DNA of 64,000 nucleotides from an uncultured Eubacteriales bacterium (GTDB taxonomy: Bacteria > Bacillota > Clostridia > Oscillospirales > Oscillospiraceae), in NCBI GenBank assembly GCA_900544765.1, contig UQWI01000001.1, positions 248,001-312,000 of the forward strand. The letters run 5' to 3'. This document shows positions 36,254-45,612 of this stretch, piece after piece. A program made the translations under genes and the position numbers. The notes beneath the pieces were generated by a model. The model was not told the DNA's origin, ran no database searches, and saw only the letters and a program-made list of their open reading frames with translations. Each line of letters opens with the position of its first letter. The first letter of the stretch is position 1.

Positions 36254-37414
36254 TCAGCTCCGCCAGACCGGTATATCCCTGGACGCGCTGAGTATTATCC
36301 CCATCTCGCCGAGCTGTATCATCAGCGCGGTGCCGCCGTAGGAGAAAAACGGCAGAGATATGCCCGTACAGGGCACGAGGTTCGTCACGACCGCGACGTT
36401 GAGTATGACCTGTATGGCCAGCAGAGTGGTTATGCCTGCCGTTACCAGAAATGAAAACCGGTCCCGCATGTGCATGGCCAGTATGTATCCGCGGACAATG
36501 AGCGCGGCGAACAGCAGCAGTATCGCCACAGCGCCCGCAAAGCCCAATTCCTCGCACACAACGGCAAAGATGAAGTCGTTGTGCTCCTCGGGCAGGTACA
36601 TATAGGTCTGCCTGCCCTGTCCCAGGCCGAGGCCGAAGAGCCCGCCGGAGCCTATCGAGTAGAGCGACTGCACTATCTGGTAGCCGTCTCCGCTGGTGTT
36701 GGCGAAGGGGTCGAGCCAGGTGCTTATACGCCCCGAGGCGTAGGGGAAAAAGGTGATTATCACACCCAGCGCCGCGAGCGCGGTCACACCCACGCCGATG
36801 AACCAGCGCAGCTTCACCCCGCCCAGGAAGAGCATAACGCCGCCTATTGCAATGATGATTATGGCCGCAGAGAAATGCGGCTCGAGCACAAGCAGTCCCA
36901 CTATCACGCCCAGCACAGCCGCGAAGGGCAGTATGCCGTAGCGGAACGTGCTCATCGCGCCCTTGTACTTGCAGATGAGGGCGGAAAAATAGAGTATCAC
37001 CGCCACCTTGGCTATCTCCGACGGCTGGAAGGTCGTGAAGCCAAGGTCTATCCAGCGCTTCGCGTCGCCCTGAGACACGCCGATAAAGGGTACAACCAGG
37101 AGCAGAAGCGCGCTCACGGCGAGCAGCGGGAAACTCATGCGGCGATAAAAGCTCATTGGTATGCGGCTCATGACAAACATGGCCGCCGTCCCAGCCAGGG
37201 CGAAGCCCAGCTGGCGCAGGAAGTAATACGCGGCGTTGTGCCCCGTCGCCGCGCTGTAATACGCGCGGGCATAGCTCGCCGAGAGCACCATGACGACGCC
37301 TATTGTAAGCAATAGCAGCGTCAGCGCGGCAAATGGCAGATCTATGCTGCCCCGCGCTGCGCGCTTTCTCTCTCGCAAGGGTTCGGGCGCAATGCGCGTG
37401 GCGGAGTATTCCAT
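36254..37414 (-). CDS. ftsW: SEDS-family septal peptidoglycan polymerase FtsW
   Basis: 386 residues from ATG 37414 with GGAGG just upstream; an in-frame TTG at 37426 lies within that site. Ten membrane helices, WIDLGFTTFQPSEIAKVAVILY (cut here to its core WIDLG...QPSE), and FFSYGGTALM near the C terminus are the SEDS hallmarks. Polymerises lipid II at the septum with a class B PBP, here the product of 40172-42496. Confidence 0.94.
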   Translation of the reverse strand: MEYSATRIAPEPLRERKRAARGSIDLPFAALTLLLLTIGVVMVLSASYARAYYSAATGHNAAYYFLRQLGFALAGTAAMFVMSRIPMSFYRRMSFPLLAVSALLLLVVPFIGVSQGDAKRWIDLGFTTFQPSEIAKVAVILYFSALICKYKGAMSTFRYGILPFAAVLGVIVGLLVLEPHFSAAIIIIAIGGVMLFLGGVKLRWFIGVGVTALAALGVIITFFPYASGRISTWLDPFANTSGDGYQIVQSLYSIGSGGLFGLGLGQGRQTYMYLPEEHNDFIFAVVCEELGFAGAVAILLLFAALIVRGYILAMHMRDRFSFLVTAGITTLLAIQVILNVAVVTNLVPCTGISLPFFSYGGTALMIQLGEMGIILSASRDIPVWRS

Positions 37415-37504
37415 AGTACCCTCCAAGAGAATTATGTGCCGCCTTTACCGGCGGGTATTTAAGCTGCATGGGAAAGCCGTATTGCCGTATGTTTTCTACC
37501 ATGA

Positions 37505-37575
37505 CAACGTGCGGCAAGCGAAGCTGTATTAAGATACTGCGAGCGCGCCTCACGCAGCCACGGGCGGAAAAGACA
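37505..37575. repeat. 71-bp direct repeat, copy 1
   Basis: Identical at all 71 positions to 37611-37681; the copies begin 106 bp apart with a non-repeated 35-bp spacer. Confidence 0.9.
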
Positions 37576-37610
37576 CATCATGCCTGGGGCGCAGGATTTT
37601 TCGCTCGTGG

Positions 37611-37681
37611 CAACGTGCGGCAAGCGAAGCTGTATTAAGATACTGCGAGCGCGCCTCACGCAGCCACGGGCGGAAAAGACA
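37611..37681. repeat. 71-bp direct repeat, copy 2
   Basis: Second perfect copy, ending four nt before the mraY stop. Stops in every long frame make a coding function unlikely. Confidence 0.9.
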
Positions 37682-37685
37682 AGCC

Positions 37686-38699
37686 CTAGAAGCTGTAGCG
37701 GCCCATGACGCCGACAAAGCATATGACGGCGCAGACGAGGGAGACGGTGAAGTAGAGGACGAAGAGCTGTTTTTCCGTCCACTTGTGGCCGGTCCAGCCG
37801 CCCAGCTCGAGGTGGTGGTGGAAGGGAGCCATGCGGAAGATACGCTTGCCGTGGCTGAGCTTGAAGTAGGTCACCTGGATGATGTCCGAGAGCGTCTCAA
37901 TGATATAAAGCAGGCCGAGGACTATCAGGATGAGCGGCATGTCGTAGGCGAAGGCCATGGCCGCGACGGCGCCTCCGAGGAAGAGCGAACCGGTGTCGCC
38001 CATGAACACCTTTGCGGGGTTGAAGTTGTACACCAGGAAACCCAGCAGCCCGCCCGCGAGGCCGCTGGCGAACACGCCGAGGGAGAGGAACTGCTCGCCC
38101 CAGACGTAGGTCACAACGGCGAAGAACAGGCACACGGGTATGCTCGTACCGGCGGCCAGGCCGTCCACGCCGTCGGTGAGGTTCACGGCGTTGACCGTAC
38201 CGACTATGACGAAGGCGGCGAACACAAAGTACAGCCACTCCGGTATCGGCACTATCGTGTTCCAGAACGGGATGTAGAGGTTCGTCGTGACGTAGCCGAA
38301 CTCACGCATGAGAAACACGAAGGCAAGCGCTGCGGCCAGCTGGAGCAGGAACTTCGCCTTGGCCGACAGGCCGAGGTTCTGCTTCTTCTTGAGCTTCTCG
38401 TAGTCATCGAGGAAGCCGATTGCGCCGAAAATGAGCGCAAATATGAGGCAGAAGATGTGCCCGTACTCCCCGCGCATCATGGGCTCGAAGCCCACGGTGA
38501 GGCAGACGACCGTCACGGCGGCGATAAACATCAGCCCGCCCATGGTCGGTGTGCCGGATTTACTCATGTGCCAGGTGGGGCCGTCCTCGCGTATGGCCTG
38601 CCCGGCCTTCACCTTCCGCAGCCACGGCACCAGGAACTTCCCCACTCCGCTGGCTACGAAGAAGGCTATGGCAAAGGCGAGTATCAGTCGTATGGTCAT
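37686..38699 (-). CDS. mraY: phospho-N-acetylmuramoyl-pentapeptide transferase MraY
   Basis: 337 residues, about ten membrane helices. Conserved aspartates in GAIGFLDDYEKLKKK and NAVNLTDGVDGLAAG, and the C-terminal MAPFHHHLELGGW are diagnostic. Transfers the muramoyl-pentapeptide to undecaprenyl phosphate, giving lipid I. Its start overlaps the murE stop by 4 nt (ATGA). Confidence 0.97.
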   Translation of the reverse strand: MTIRLILAFAIAFFVASGVGKFLVPWLRKVKAGQAIREDGPTWHMSKSGTPTMGGLMFIAAVTVVCLTVGFEPMMRGEYGHIFCLIFALIFGAIGFLDDYEKLKKKQNLGLSAKAKFLLQLAAALAFVFLMREFGYVTTNLYIPFWNTIVPIPEWLYFVFAAFVIVGTVNAVNLTDGVDGLAAGTSIPVCLFFAVVTYVWGEQFLSLGVFASGLAGGLLGFLVYNFNPAKVFMGDTGSLFLGGAVAAMAFAYDMPLILIVLGLLYIIETLSDIIQVTYFKLSHGKRIFRMAPFHHHLELGGWTGHKWTEKQLFVLYFTVSLVCAVICFVGVMGRYSF

Positions 38700-40150
38700 C
38701 TGTTTTTCTTCCTTTTCTCAAGTATGTCCGCGACTATCTCGCGCTCATCCATGTGGTGCTTTGTGTGTCCGACTATCTGGTAGTCCTCGTGGCCCTTGCC
38801 GGCGAGGACGATGACATCGCCGCTCCTGTGGTGCTCTATGGCCCACTCTATGGCGTCGGGACGGCTGGTGATGACCTCTCGCGGCGTTCTCGTACCCTCC
38901 ATGCCCGCAACTATGTCGGCGATGATGGCCTCCGGCTCCTCCGTGCGGGGGTTATCCGAGGTAACTACGACGAAGTCCGCATTCTCTGCGGCGATTCGCC
39001 CCATGATGGGACGCTTGGTCCGGTCACGGTCGCCGCCGCAGCCGAAGAGCGCCACCAGGCGGCCCTTCGTCACCTTGCGCATACTGCGGAGCACATTCTC
39101 GAGCGCGTCCGGCGTATGGGCGTAGTCGATGAGTATGGTGTAGTCGCCGTCGGTCGGCACCACCTCCACCCTGCCCTTGACGCCCTTGGCGCTCGCAAGC
39201 GAGTCCGCGCAGTCGGCCAGGCTTATACCGAGGCACAGGCCTGCGCCCATGACGCCGAGGGCGTTGTAGACGCTGAAGAGCCCGGGGATGCCGAGCTTTA
39301 CGCGGCGCTTCTCGCCCATGTACCCGGCGGTAAAGCTGACGCCGGAACTGGACAGCTCAATCTCATGCGCGGTGAGGTCGCCGCGCTCCCCCTCGGAGAA
39401 GGTCAGCGCGGGGCACCTGCAGTGCTCTAGCATGTAGCCGCTCCACTCGTCGTCGAGGTTGATGACGGCACGGTCGCACATGGAGAAGAGCAGGCTCTTT
39501 GCGCGAGCGTATTCCTCCATGGTCTTGTGGAAGTCCAGGTGGTCCTGGGTGAGGTTTGTAAAGATGCCCACGGCGAAGCGCAGCGTCGCCACGCGGTGGA
39601 GCACCAGCGAGTGGCTGGACACCTCCATGACGACGTGGGTGCAGCCCGCATCCGCCATCTCGCGCAGGAGCTTTTGCAGCTCGTAGCTCTCGGGCGTCGT
39701 GCGCTCGGTGTGTATGAACTCCGAGCCTATCATGTTGCCGTTCGTGCCGATGAGGCCGACGGTGGCCCCGCGCTTTTGCTCGAGCAGATGCTTTATCAGG
39801 TAGGTCGTAGTCGTCTTGCCGTTCGTACCGGTTACGCCTATCATCACCATCTCCGCGGCGGGGTCTCCGAAGAGGTTGCGGCTAATCACGGCCAGAGCCA
39901 GGCGGCTGTCTCGGACAATGACATACGGCACATCTGCCGCGGGCTCCTCCTCGCATATAACGCAGGACGCGCCCTTTTCCACGGCCTGCGGTATGTACCT
40001 GTGCCCGTCGGATTCAAAACCGCGTATTGCCACGAAGGCCGAGCCCGGCGCAGCCTTGCGGGAATCATAGGCCACGTCGGCTATCTCCATGTCCTCTGGC
40101 GCGCGGCGCTCAAGCACCTCCACGTCCCGGAGCAAATCAGAAAGTTTCAC
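38696..40150 (-). CDS. murE: UDP-N-acetylmuramoyl-L-Ala-D-Glu meso-diaminopimelate ligase MurE
   Basis: 484 residues from a GTG at 40150 behind GGGAGG. ATP loop GVTGTNGKTTT, carbamoyl-lysine region and the amino-acid specificity motif DNPRTEEP: DNPR marks meso-diaminopimelate addition, not lysine. So the wall is of the A1-gamma type expected for this lineage. Between the PBP gene (21 nt) and mraY (4-nt overlap). Confidence 0.95.
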   Translation of the reverse strand: MKLSDLLRDVEVLERRAPEDMEIADVAYDSRKAAPGSAFVAIRGFESDGHRYIPQAVEKGASCVICEEEPAADVPYVIVRDSRLALAVISRNLFGDPAAEMVMIGVTGTNGKTTTTYLIKHLLEQKRGATVGLIGTNGNMIGSEFIHTERTTPESYELQKLLREMADAGCTHVVMEVSSHSLVLHRVATLRFAVGIFTNLTQDHLDFHKTMEEYARAKSLLFSMCDRAVINLDDEWSGYMLEHCRCPALTFSEGERGDLTAHEIELSSSGVSFTAGYMGEKRRVKLGIPGLFSVYNALGVMGAGLCLGISLADCADSLASAKGVKGRVEVVPTDGDYTILIDYAHTPDALENVLRSMRKVTKGRLVALFGCGGDRDRTKRPIMGRIAAENADFVVVTSDNPRTEEPEAIIADIVAGMEGTRTPREVITSRPDAIEWAIEHHRSGDVIVLAGKGHEDYQIVGHTKHHMDEREIVADILEKRKKNR

Positions 40151-40171
40151 GGGAACACCTCCCATTATCGT

Positions 40172-42496
40172 CTAGTATATTCCTAAAAGTTCCTCGTCGT
40201 TCTCATAGAGCGTCACGGTGACAACCGTCCCCGCGCCCGCCTGCGTCCCGGCCCGCACGTCCTGGCCGGAGACTATCTGGCTGTCCGCGTCTGTCACCGA
40301 GCTGTCCGAGCCTACAAACATGCCCATACCGGCGAGGGCCCGGATGGCCTCGCTGTAGGTCATGCCCGTCAGATTGGGTACGCTTCCGCCGCCAGTCGGA
40401 GCTGCGTCTGCGTAGAGCAGCACCTCGCTGCCCGAGGCTATCACGCTGTTGGCCGCGGGGAGCTGGCTGGTAACGGAGCCTCCGGAGCCTATCACCCTGA
40501 AGCCGAGCCCGGCCTCAGAGAGCTTGCTCTGGGCTTCGGCCAGGCTAAGGCCCGTGACATCCGGCACCGCGCGGTCCATTGTCTGGAGCTCCGAATCCGA
40601 GTATTCCGGCTCCACACCCAAATACGGCAGGATATCCGCCATCATCTTTCCCACTACGGGCGCGGCCATCTGCCCGCCGGAGACGTATATGCCGCTCTCG
40701 CTGCTCGGATTGTCGAGCAGCACCAGCAGGGCTATCTGCGGGTCGTCCGCCGGGGCCACGCCGATGAACGAGACTATGTACTCCTTTGTTCCGGCAATCT
40801 CCTGCGTGGTCTTGGTGGAAGTCCCGGTCTTGCCGCCGATGCGGTAGCCCGCGACGTAGGCGTTGCGGCCCGTGCCCTCCACGCTGTCGCCGACAACCTG
40901 TTCGAGTATCTCGCGCACCTTGGCGCTGGTCTCCTCGCTTATCACCTGGCGTATCTCCACCGGCTCGTACTCCGTGACGGAGCCGTCCGGGCCCGTCACG
41001 CTGTTAACCAGGTGCGGCTGCATGAGATAGCCGCCGTTTACGCAGGCGCTGACGGCTGTGACAAGCTGCAGCGGAGTGATGTTGAATGTCTGACCGAAGC
41101 TGGCCGCAGCCAGCTGGCTGAGGTTCTCCGGGTTGCAGAACACGTCCTCGCTCCACCAGATGCTGCCGCTCTCGCCGCCGATGTCGATGCCCGTGCGGCC
41201 CGTGAGCTGCACGGAGCTGTCGCCTGTGCGCTCGAAGAAGCCGAAGGCCTCGGCGTAGTCGTAGAAACGCTCCTCGCCTATGAGGCGGCCTATGTTCACA
41301 AAGGCGACGTTGCAGCTGTGCTGCACGGCCTGCGTGAGCGTCTGTGAGCCGTGTCCGCCGCTCTTCCAGCACTTGACCGGGGTGTTGCGCCCCTGGACGC
41401 TCACGCTCCCGCCGCAGTAGAACGTCGAGTTCATGTCCACGACGCCCTCCTCGAGCGCCATAGCCAGGGTGATTATCTTGAAGGTTGAGCCGGGCTCGTA
41501 GGTGTCGGATATGGCCTTGTTGCGCCATTGCAGCTGCTGCGCCGCAGCTATGAGCTCGGCGCGCTCGGCCTCGCTCTGGGCGGACGCGTCAATTTCGGCC
41601 ATAGCCTCGTCGCTTATCGCCTGGTAATTGTTGAGGTCGAAATTGCCTAAAGACGCCATTGACAGTATAGCACCCGTGTCAACATCCATGCAGATGGCTG
41701 CGGCGCCGTTTTGGATGTCGTAGTCCTCGACGGCCTGCGCGAGGTGCTTTTCTACATAATACTGTATAGTGGCATCAATAGTCAACTCCACATCGCTTCC
41801 GGGCACCGCGTCGAAGTAATCCTCCCAGCTCGTGTAAAGCAAATCCGTGCCCGCCGCCGTGGTTGAACGCATGATAAATCCGTTCGTGCCGGACAGCGCC
41901 TTGTCGTACTTGGCCTCGATGCCGCCGAGGCCGGTGTTGTCCGTGCCGACAAAGCCAATCACATGTGCGGCGAGGCTGCCGTTCGGATAATAGCGCTTGG
42001 TGTCGGCCTCGAGCTTGATGCCGTTGTAGCCGCCCTCCTCCTTGAATTCGCGCACTTGAGTGGCGACGTCCTCTTCCACCTTGCGCGCGACCACCTCGTA
42101 CCACGAGCCGCTGTTCTGCGTCTTGGCGTATACGGTCTCGTAGTCGAGGCCGAGTATGTCCGAAAGCCCCTCGGCGATGGCTTCGGCGTCCTCGCCGTAC
42201 TGCTTTATCTCCGCCGGGCTGAGATATATTGTGTCCACCCCGGCGCTCATGGCGAGCACTTCGCCCTTGCAGTCATATATCGTGCCCCGCGGGGCGCTGA
42301 CCGTGGTCTCCCGCACCTGCTGGGCTATGGCCCTGGACTCGAGCTCATCGTGCCGCACTATCTGAAGCTGGTACAGGCGGGCCGCGAGCACCACAAACGC
42401 GGCAGCGCCGCACACCGAGAGCAAAAACAGTGTGCGGCGAAGCATCATACGGTTCGGCGCGCCGTCATTGGGCCGCCGTTTTTGGAATATAGCCAT
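40172..42496 (-). CDS. class B penicillin-binding protein with PASTA domains (FtsI/SpoVD)
   Basis: 774 residues: membrane anchor at about 21-44, PBP dimerisation domain, transpeptidase with STFK (S337-K340), SCN in QHSCNVAFV and KTGT in GGKTGTSTKT, then two C-terminal PASTA repeats (VPDVTGLSLAEAQSKL and VPNLTGMTYSEAIRAL). Cross-links septal peptidoglycan with FtsW. PASTA tails are typical of SpoVD and Gram-positive PBP2X/PbpB; as the only class B PBP in the cluster it may serve vegetative division, sporulation or both. Confidence 0.95.
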   Translation of the reverse strand: MAIFQKRRPNDGAPNRMMLRRTLFLLSVCGAAAFVVLAARLYQLQIVRHDELESRAIAQQVRETTVSAPRGTIYDCKGEVLAMSAGVDTIYLSPAEIKQYGEDAEAIAEGLSDILGLDYETVYAKTQNSGSWYEVVARKVEEDVATQVREFKEEGGYNGIKLEADTKRYYPNGSLAAHVIGFVGTDNTGLGGIEAKYDKALSGTNGFIMRSTTAAGTDLLYTSWEDYFDAVPGSDVELTIDATIQYYVEKHLAQAVEDYDIQNGAAAICMDVDTGAILSMASLGNFDLNNYQAISDEAMAEIDASAQSEAERAELIAAAQQLQWRNKAISDTYEPGSTFKIITLAMALEEGVVDMNSTFYCGGSVSVQGRNTPVKCWKSGGHGSQTLTQAVQHSCNVAFVNIGRLIGEERFYDYAEAFGFFERTGDSSVQLTGRTGIDIGGESGSIWWSEDVFCNPENLSQLAAASFGQTFNITPLQLVTAVSACVNGGYLMQPHLVNSVTGPDGSVTEYEPVEIRQVISEETSAKVREILEQVVGDSVEGTGRNAYVAGYRIGGKTGTSTKTTQEIAGTKEYIVSFIGVAPADDPQIALLVLLDNPSSESGIYVSGGQMAAPVVGKMMADILPYLGVEPEYSDSELQTMDRAVPDVTGLSLAEAQSKLSEAGLGFRVIGSGGSVTSQLPAANSVIASGSEVLLYADAAPTGGGSVPNLTGMTYSEAIRALAGMGMFVGSDSSVTDADSQIVSGQDVRAGTQAGAGTVVTVTLYENDEELLGIY

Positions 42497-42628
42497 GTAC
42501 CGCCCTCCCGACTGGAATTCTCAGCTGCGGCGCTCTTCGCCGCCCGACGCCGACGCGCTGTGGTACAATCATACTGCAACCGGGGCGCGAAAATTCCACT
42601 ATTGGGTTGTACACGGACAATTGGCCTT

Positions 42629-42976
42629 TTAATTTCCTCCGCCCGACGCCGGGACCATGCCGAGCACATTCACGGCGTAGTCCTCAATCTCCGCGAGGGA
42701 ATACATGCTCTCGTATTCCACCGTCAGATGGGCGTGCTTGTCCGAGAGGGCGGTTATCTCATCGGCCAGGCCGTCGCATTCGTCGGCCAGGGCCGTCAGC
42801 TCGGCGCGGGAGAGCAGCAGCGCTACGCACAGAGCCGCCGCGGCGAGCAGGCAGATTACTACAAGCGCCGGCGGTGCGTGACGCCTTCTGCGCGGCGGAG
42901 CGGCTGCCGGTGCGGAGGCGGAATAGCTCTCTCGCGGCGCTGCCTGGCGCGCGAGGTCATATGCGCCGCGCTTCAT
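42629..42976 (-). CDS. ftsL: FtsL-like septum protein
   Basis: 115 residues from ATG 42976, overlapping the rsmH stop by 4 nt; a longer frame to 43126 lies inside rsmH and is rejected. Arg/Pro/Ala-rich cytoplasmic part, one membrane helix at about 36-57, then a short leucine-zipper-like coiled coil (LTALADECDGLADEIT) and EDYAVNVLGM. Position, size and layout fit FtsL, though sequence conservation in this family is low. Confidence 0.82.
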   Translation of the reverse strand: MKRGAYDLARQAAPRESYSASAPAAAPPRRRRHAPPALVVICLLAAAALCVALLLSRAELTALADECDGLADEITALSDKHAHLTVEYESMYSLAEIEDYAVNVLGMVPASGGGN

Positions 42977-43902
42977 ACGCGCTCTGCCACGCGGAGCTTT
43001 GCGCTCCTTGAACGCGGATTGAGCTCCAGCTCCTCTCCGCCTGCGGTTACGGGCTTGCGCGTGACGCTCCTGAGCGTCTTGACGAAGCCGCAGGTACAGA
43101 CCGGGGCTTCGCGCGGGCAGGTGCATCCGTTCTCACGCGAGTGTATTGCGTTCTTGACTATCCTGTCCTCCAGCGAGTGGAAGCTGATGACACAGAGCCT
43201 TCCGCCGGGCTTGAGCCGGTCCGGCGCCGAATCCATGAGCGCGTGCACGGCGTTGAGCTCGTCGTTCACGGCTATGCGTATAGCCTGGAAGCTGCGCTTT
43301 GCCGGGTGCTGCTTTTCGCGCAGGGCGACGGTGGGCATGGCGCTCTTTATGACGTCCACCAGCTCGAAAGTGGTCTTTATCTCCTGCTGTTCGCGGCGCT
43401 CGGCTATCTTGGCAGCGATGCGCGCGGCGAACTTCTCCTCGCCGTAGTCGCGCAGTATGCGCTCTATCTTCTCCTGCGGCCAGCGGTTGACGATGAACCA
43501 CGCGTCTATGTTGTCGCTGGAGTCCATGCGCATGTCGAGAGGGGCGTCCGTCATGTAGGAGAAGCCCCTGTCCGCCTCGTCGAGCTGCGGCGAGCTGACG
43601 CCCAGGTCAAAGAGCATGCCGTCCACCAGGCTTATGTCCTGCTCGTCGAGGATGGCGTCCAGGTCTCGGAAATTGCCGTGTACTATCGTCAGCCTGTCCG
43701 CGTAGGGCTTGAGCCGCTCTCCCGCGCGGCTGATAGCCACGGCGTCGCGGTCTATGGATATAAGGCGCCCGGTGGTCAGGCGCTGAAGTATGGCCTCGGA
43801 GTGTCCGCCCATGCCGAGTGTACCATCGACATAGACGCCGTCGGGCTTTATATTCAGGTATTTGATGCACTCTTCAAGGAGCACTGGGATGTGACCGTTC
43901 AT
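42973..43902 (-). CDS. rsmH: 16S rRNA (cytosine1402-N4)-methyltransferase RsmH (MraW)
   Basis: 309 residues from ATG 43902 (MNGHIPVLLEECI), which overlaps the mraZ stop by one nt (TGATG). SAM-binding DGTLGMGGHSEAIL and VDGMLFDLGVSSPQLD are family signatures; the end ISFHSLEDRIVKN and RSRSAKLRVAERV is complete. Modifies the decoding site of the small ribosomal subunit; nearly always second in the dcw cluster. Confidence 0.96.
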   Translation of the reverse strand: MNGHIPVLLEECIKYLNIKPDGVYVDGTLGMGGHSEAILQRLTTGRLISIDRDAVAISRAGERLKPYADRLTIVHGNFRDLDAILDEQDISLVDGMLFDLGVSSPQLDEADRGFSYMTDAPLDMRMDSSDNIDAWFIVNRWPQEKIERILRDYGEEKFAARIAAKIAERREQQEIKTTFELVDVIKSAMPTVALREKQHPAKRSFQAIRIAVNDELNAVHALMDSAPDRLKPGGRLCVISFHSLEDRIVKNAIHSRENGCTCPREAPVCTCGFVKTLRSVTRKPVTAGGEELELNPRSRSAKLRVAERV

Positions 43903-44318
43903 CAGAAATTTAGCTCCTTCATAATAGACGCGATGTATTCCGGCGTGGTCTCCTCGGCGTGAACCGGCTTCCACGTCTCGCTGTCCCACAGCTCCGCGTG
44001 GTCGTCGCAGCCGACAACGGTGACATTCTTGGTGAGGTGGGCAAAGTCGCGCAGGGCCTGGGGCAGCAGCGCCCTCCCCTGGGCGTCGAGGTCACACTTG
44101 GCCGCGCAGGCAAAGAAGGGCCTCATCTTCTTGCGGTCCACATACGGCATGGACCGCACCTTGTCCACAAAGCTCTGCCAGCTCTCGGCGCTGTAGGCCC
44201 AGAGGCAGCGCTCGTCGCTCACCGTGAGGTAAAACGTGTCGCCAAGCTCATCGCGCAGCCTGGCAGGTATGAATAGGCGGCCCTTGGAGTCCAAGGTGTG
44301 CTGATATTCGCCTGTCAT
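43902..44318 (-). CDS. mraZ: transcriptional regulator MraZ
   Basis: 138 residues, two AbrB-like swapped-hairpin units, each with the DxxxR signature (LDSKGRLFIPARLRD and DAQGRALLPQALRD). MraZ binds GTGG-type repeats in its own promoter and represses the dcw cluster. Such repeats are visible at 44364-44409. Strong AAGGAGGTGG before the ATG. First gene of the cluster. Confidence 0.96.
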   Translation of the reverse strand: MTGEYQHTLDSKGRLFIPARLRDELGDTFYLTVSDERCLWAYSAESWQSFVDKVRSMPYVDRKKMRPFFACAAKCDLDAQGRALLPQALRDFAHLTKNVTVVGCDDHAELWDSETWKPVHAEETTPEYIASIMKELNF

Positions 44319-44363
44319 TCACGTCCACCTCCTTACAGAATTTGCAAAGAGGCTATGTCCTCT

Positions 44364-44409
44364 CCCCACTTACGGGGATAATTCCACACTTTCCACCACT
44401 TTGCCCCAC
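44364..44409 (-). promoter_or_regulatory. four MraZ boxes
   Basis: On the minus strand GTGGGG, GTGGTG, GTGTGG and GTGGGG start at 44409, 44399, 44389 and 44369: steps of 10, 10 and 20 bp, one face of the helix. They lie between the -10 element and the mraZ start, fitting autorepression. Confidence 0.8.
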
Positions 44410-44421
44410 CGAGGTGCTTCT

Positions 44422-44450
44422 ATTATATTTAGTGTCATGGGAAATTGCAA
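44422..44450 (-). promoter_or_regulatory. dcw cluster (mraZ) promoter
   Basis: -35 TTGCAA (44445-44450), 17-bp spacer, -10 TATAAT (44422-44427). Confidence 0.85.
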
Positions 44451-44530
44451 GCGGTTTTTTCTTTAAATTTTCGTGCAGTTTTTCACTTAAGTCCGTCAAG
44501 GACGCACATTTTAGCGTTTAGGCACAAAAT

Positions 44531-44560
44531 AAGGCGCCCACTGTGGACAGTGGGCGCCTT
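44531..44560 (-). terminator. terminator after the coaD-linked gene
   Basis: Perfect 13-bp stem AAGGCGCCCACTG/CAGTGGGCGCCTT, followed by ATTTTGT on the minus strand. Confidence 0.8.
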
Positions 44561-44599
44561 GGCGTCAATATATTGAGGTTGAAAAAAGACAGCGGAAAT

Positions 44600-45115
44600 T
44601 TATTCCTTGGCGCCGTCTCCGGCGGGCTCCTGCCTTGCTGAATGCAGGGCCTCGTTGACTCCGGCGGTACCGCGGAAGCGCGCTCTGGAAGAGTGAATCT
44701 CCACGAGGGCGGTGTTCACGGACTCCTCCGCGCGGCGGAGCGCATCGTCGATGAACTCCATCGCGGCGGTGCGCAGGGCGCTGCTCTTGGCGGCGGCGGT
44801 GCTCTCAAGCTCCTCCGCCTTAGCTCTGGCGACACGGACTATCTCCTGCTCGTCGACCATGGCGCGTGCCTTTTCCTCGGCTGCGCGGCGTATGCTTTCG
44901 GCCTCGCGCTTGGCGTTTCCGATGAACTCGTCGCGCGCAGAGACGAGACGCTTGGCCTCGCTGAGCTCAGACGGGATGCGGGACTTTATCTCCTCTATCA
45001 TGCTGAGCACCTTGTCGCGCTCAACTATGCACTTGTCGTTGCCCAGCGGGACGCCCCACGCCTCGCTGACCATGGAATACAGGCTGTCTATGAGCTCCAT
45101 GACTTCGTTGTCCAT
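44600..45115 (-). CDS. coiled-coil protein, H-subunit/DivIVA-like, unknown function
   Basis: 171 residues from ATG 45115. Rich in Ala/Glu/Arg with continuous heptads (about 40-150, EEKARAMVDEQEIVRVARAKAEELES), resembling V-type ATPase subunit H/E or F-type b-subunit stalks and DivIVA-like proteins. No ATPase genes are nearby, so an ATPase stalk role is unlikely; a cytoplasmic scaffold is more plausible. Four nt after coaD. Confidence 0.6.
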   Translation of the reverse strand: MDNEVMELIDSLYSMVSEAWGVPLGNDKCIVERDKVLSMIEEIKSRIPSELSEAKRLVSARDEFIGNAKREAESIRRAAEEKARAMVDEQEIVRVARAKAEELESTAAAKSSALRTAAMEFIDDALRRAEESVNTALVEIHSSRARFRGTAGVNEALHSARQEPAGDGAKE

Positions 45116-45119
45116 TGCT

Positions 45120-45608
45120 TTATTTCCCCCTCCTGGCGCGCGCAAGCACCTCGTCTATAAGCTCGCGCGGCACGAACTCGGACAAATCCGCCCCGTAGGC
45201 CGCCAGCTCCTTGACCACAGACGAGCTGAGGAAGGTGTACTTCTCGCTCGAGGTGAGGAACATGGTCTCCAGCGCGGGGTTTATCATTTTGTTTATCTGC
45301 GCCATCTGGAACTCGTTCTCGAAGTCGGTACCCGCACGCAGGCCCTTGACTATCACCGCGTGCTCCCAGCGCTTTGCGTACTCGGCAAGCAGCCCGTCGA
45401 AGGTGTCTACGGTGACGTTGGGATATCCGGCTGTCACACGCCTTATCATGTCCACGCGCTCGTCTATTGAGAACATCGGGTGCGTCTTTGTCGCGTTCAC
45501 CATGACGAGAACCACGACTTTGTCAAAGATGCGTGAGGTGCGGCGGACTATGTTAAGGTGTCCCAGGGTGATCGGGTCAAAGCTGCCCGGACAGATTGCA
45601 ATACTCAT
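45120..45608 (-). CDS. coaD: phosphopantetheine adenylyltransferase
   Basis: 162 residues, normal CoaD length. The nucleotidyltransferase motif PGSFDPITLGHLNI at 7-20 and the C-terminal SSSVVKELAAYGAD (ISSTxVR-like) are intact. Makes dephospho-CoA from 4'-phosphopantetheine and ATP. Downstream of rsmD by 4 nt, a widely conserved rsmD-coaD pair. Confidence 0.96.
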   Translation of the reverse strand: MSIAICPGSFDPITLGHLNIVRRTSRIFDKVVVLVMVNATKTHPMFSIDERVDMIRRVTAGYPNVTVDTFDGLLAEYAKRWEHAVIVKGLRAGTDFENEFQMAQINKMINPALETMFLTSSEKYTFLSSSVVKELAAYGADLSEFVPRELIDEVLARARRGK

Positions 45609-45612
45609 AGGG

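Larger units (their letters stand above)
37415..37685. other. intergenic region between mraY and ftsW where murD is normally found
   Basis: 271 nt without a supportable gene, filled mostly by two identical 71-bp copies. murD usually lies here in clostridial clusters. Confidence 0.7.
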
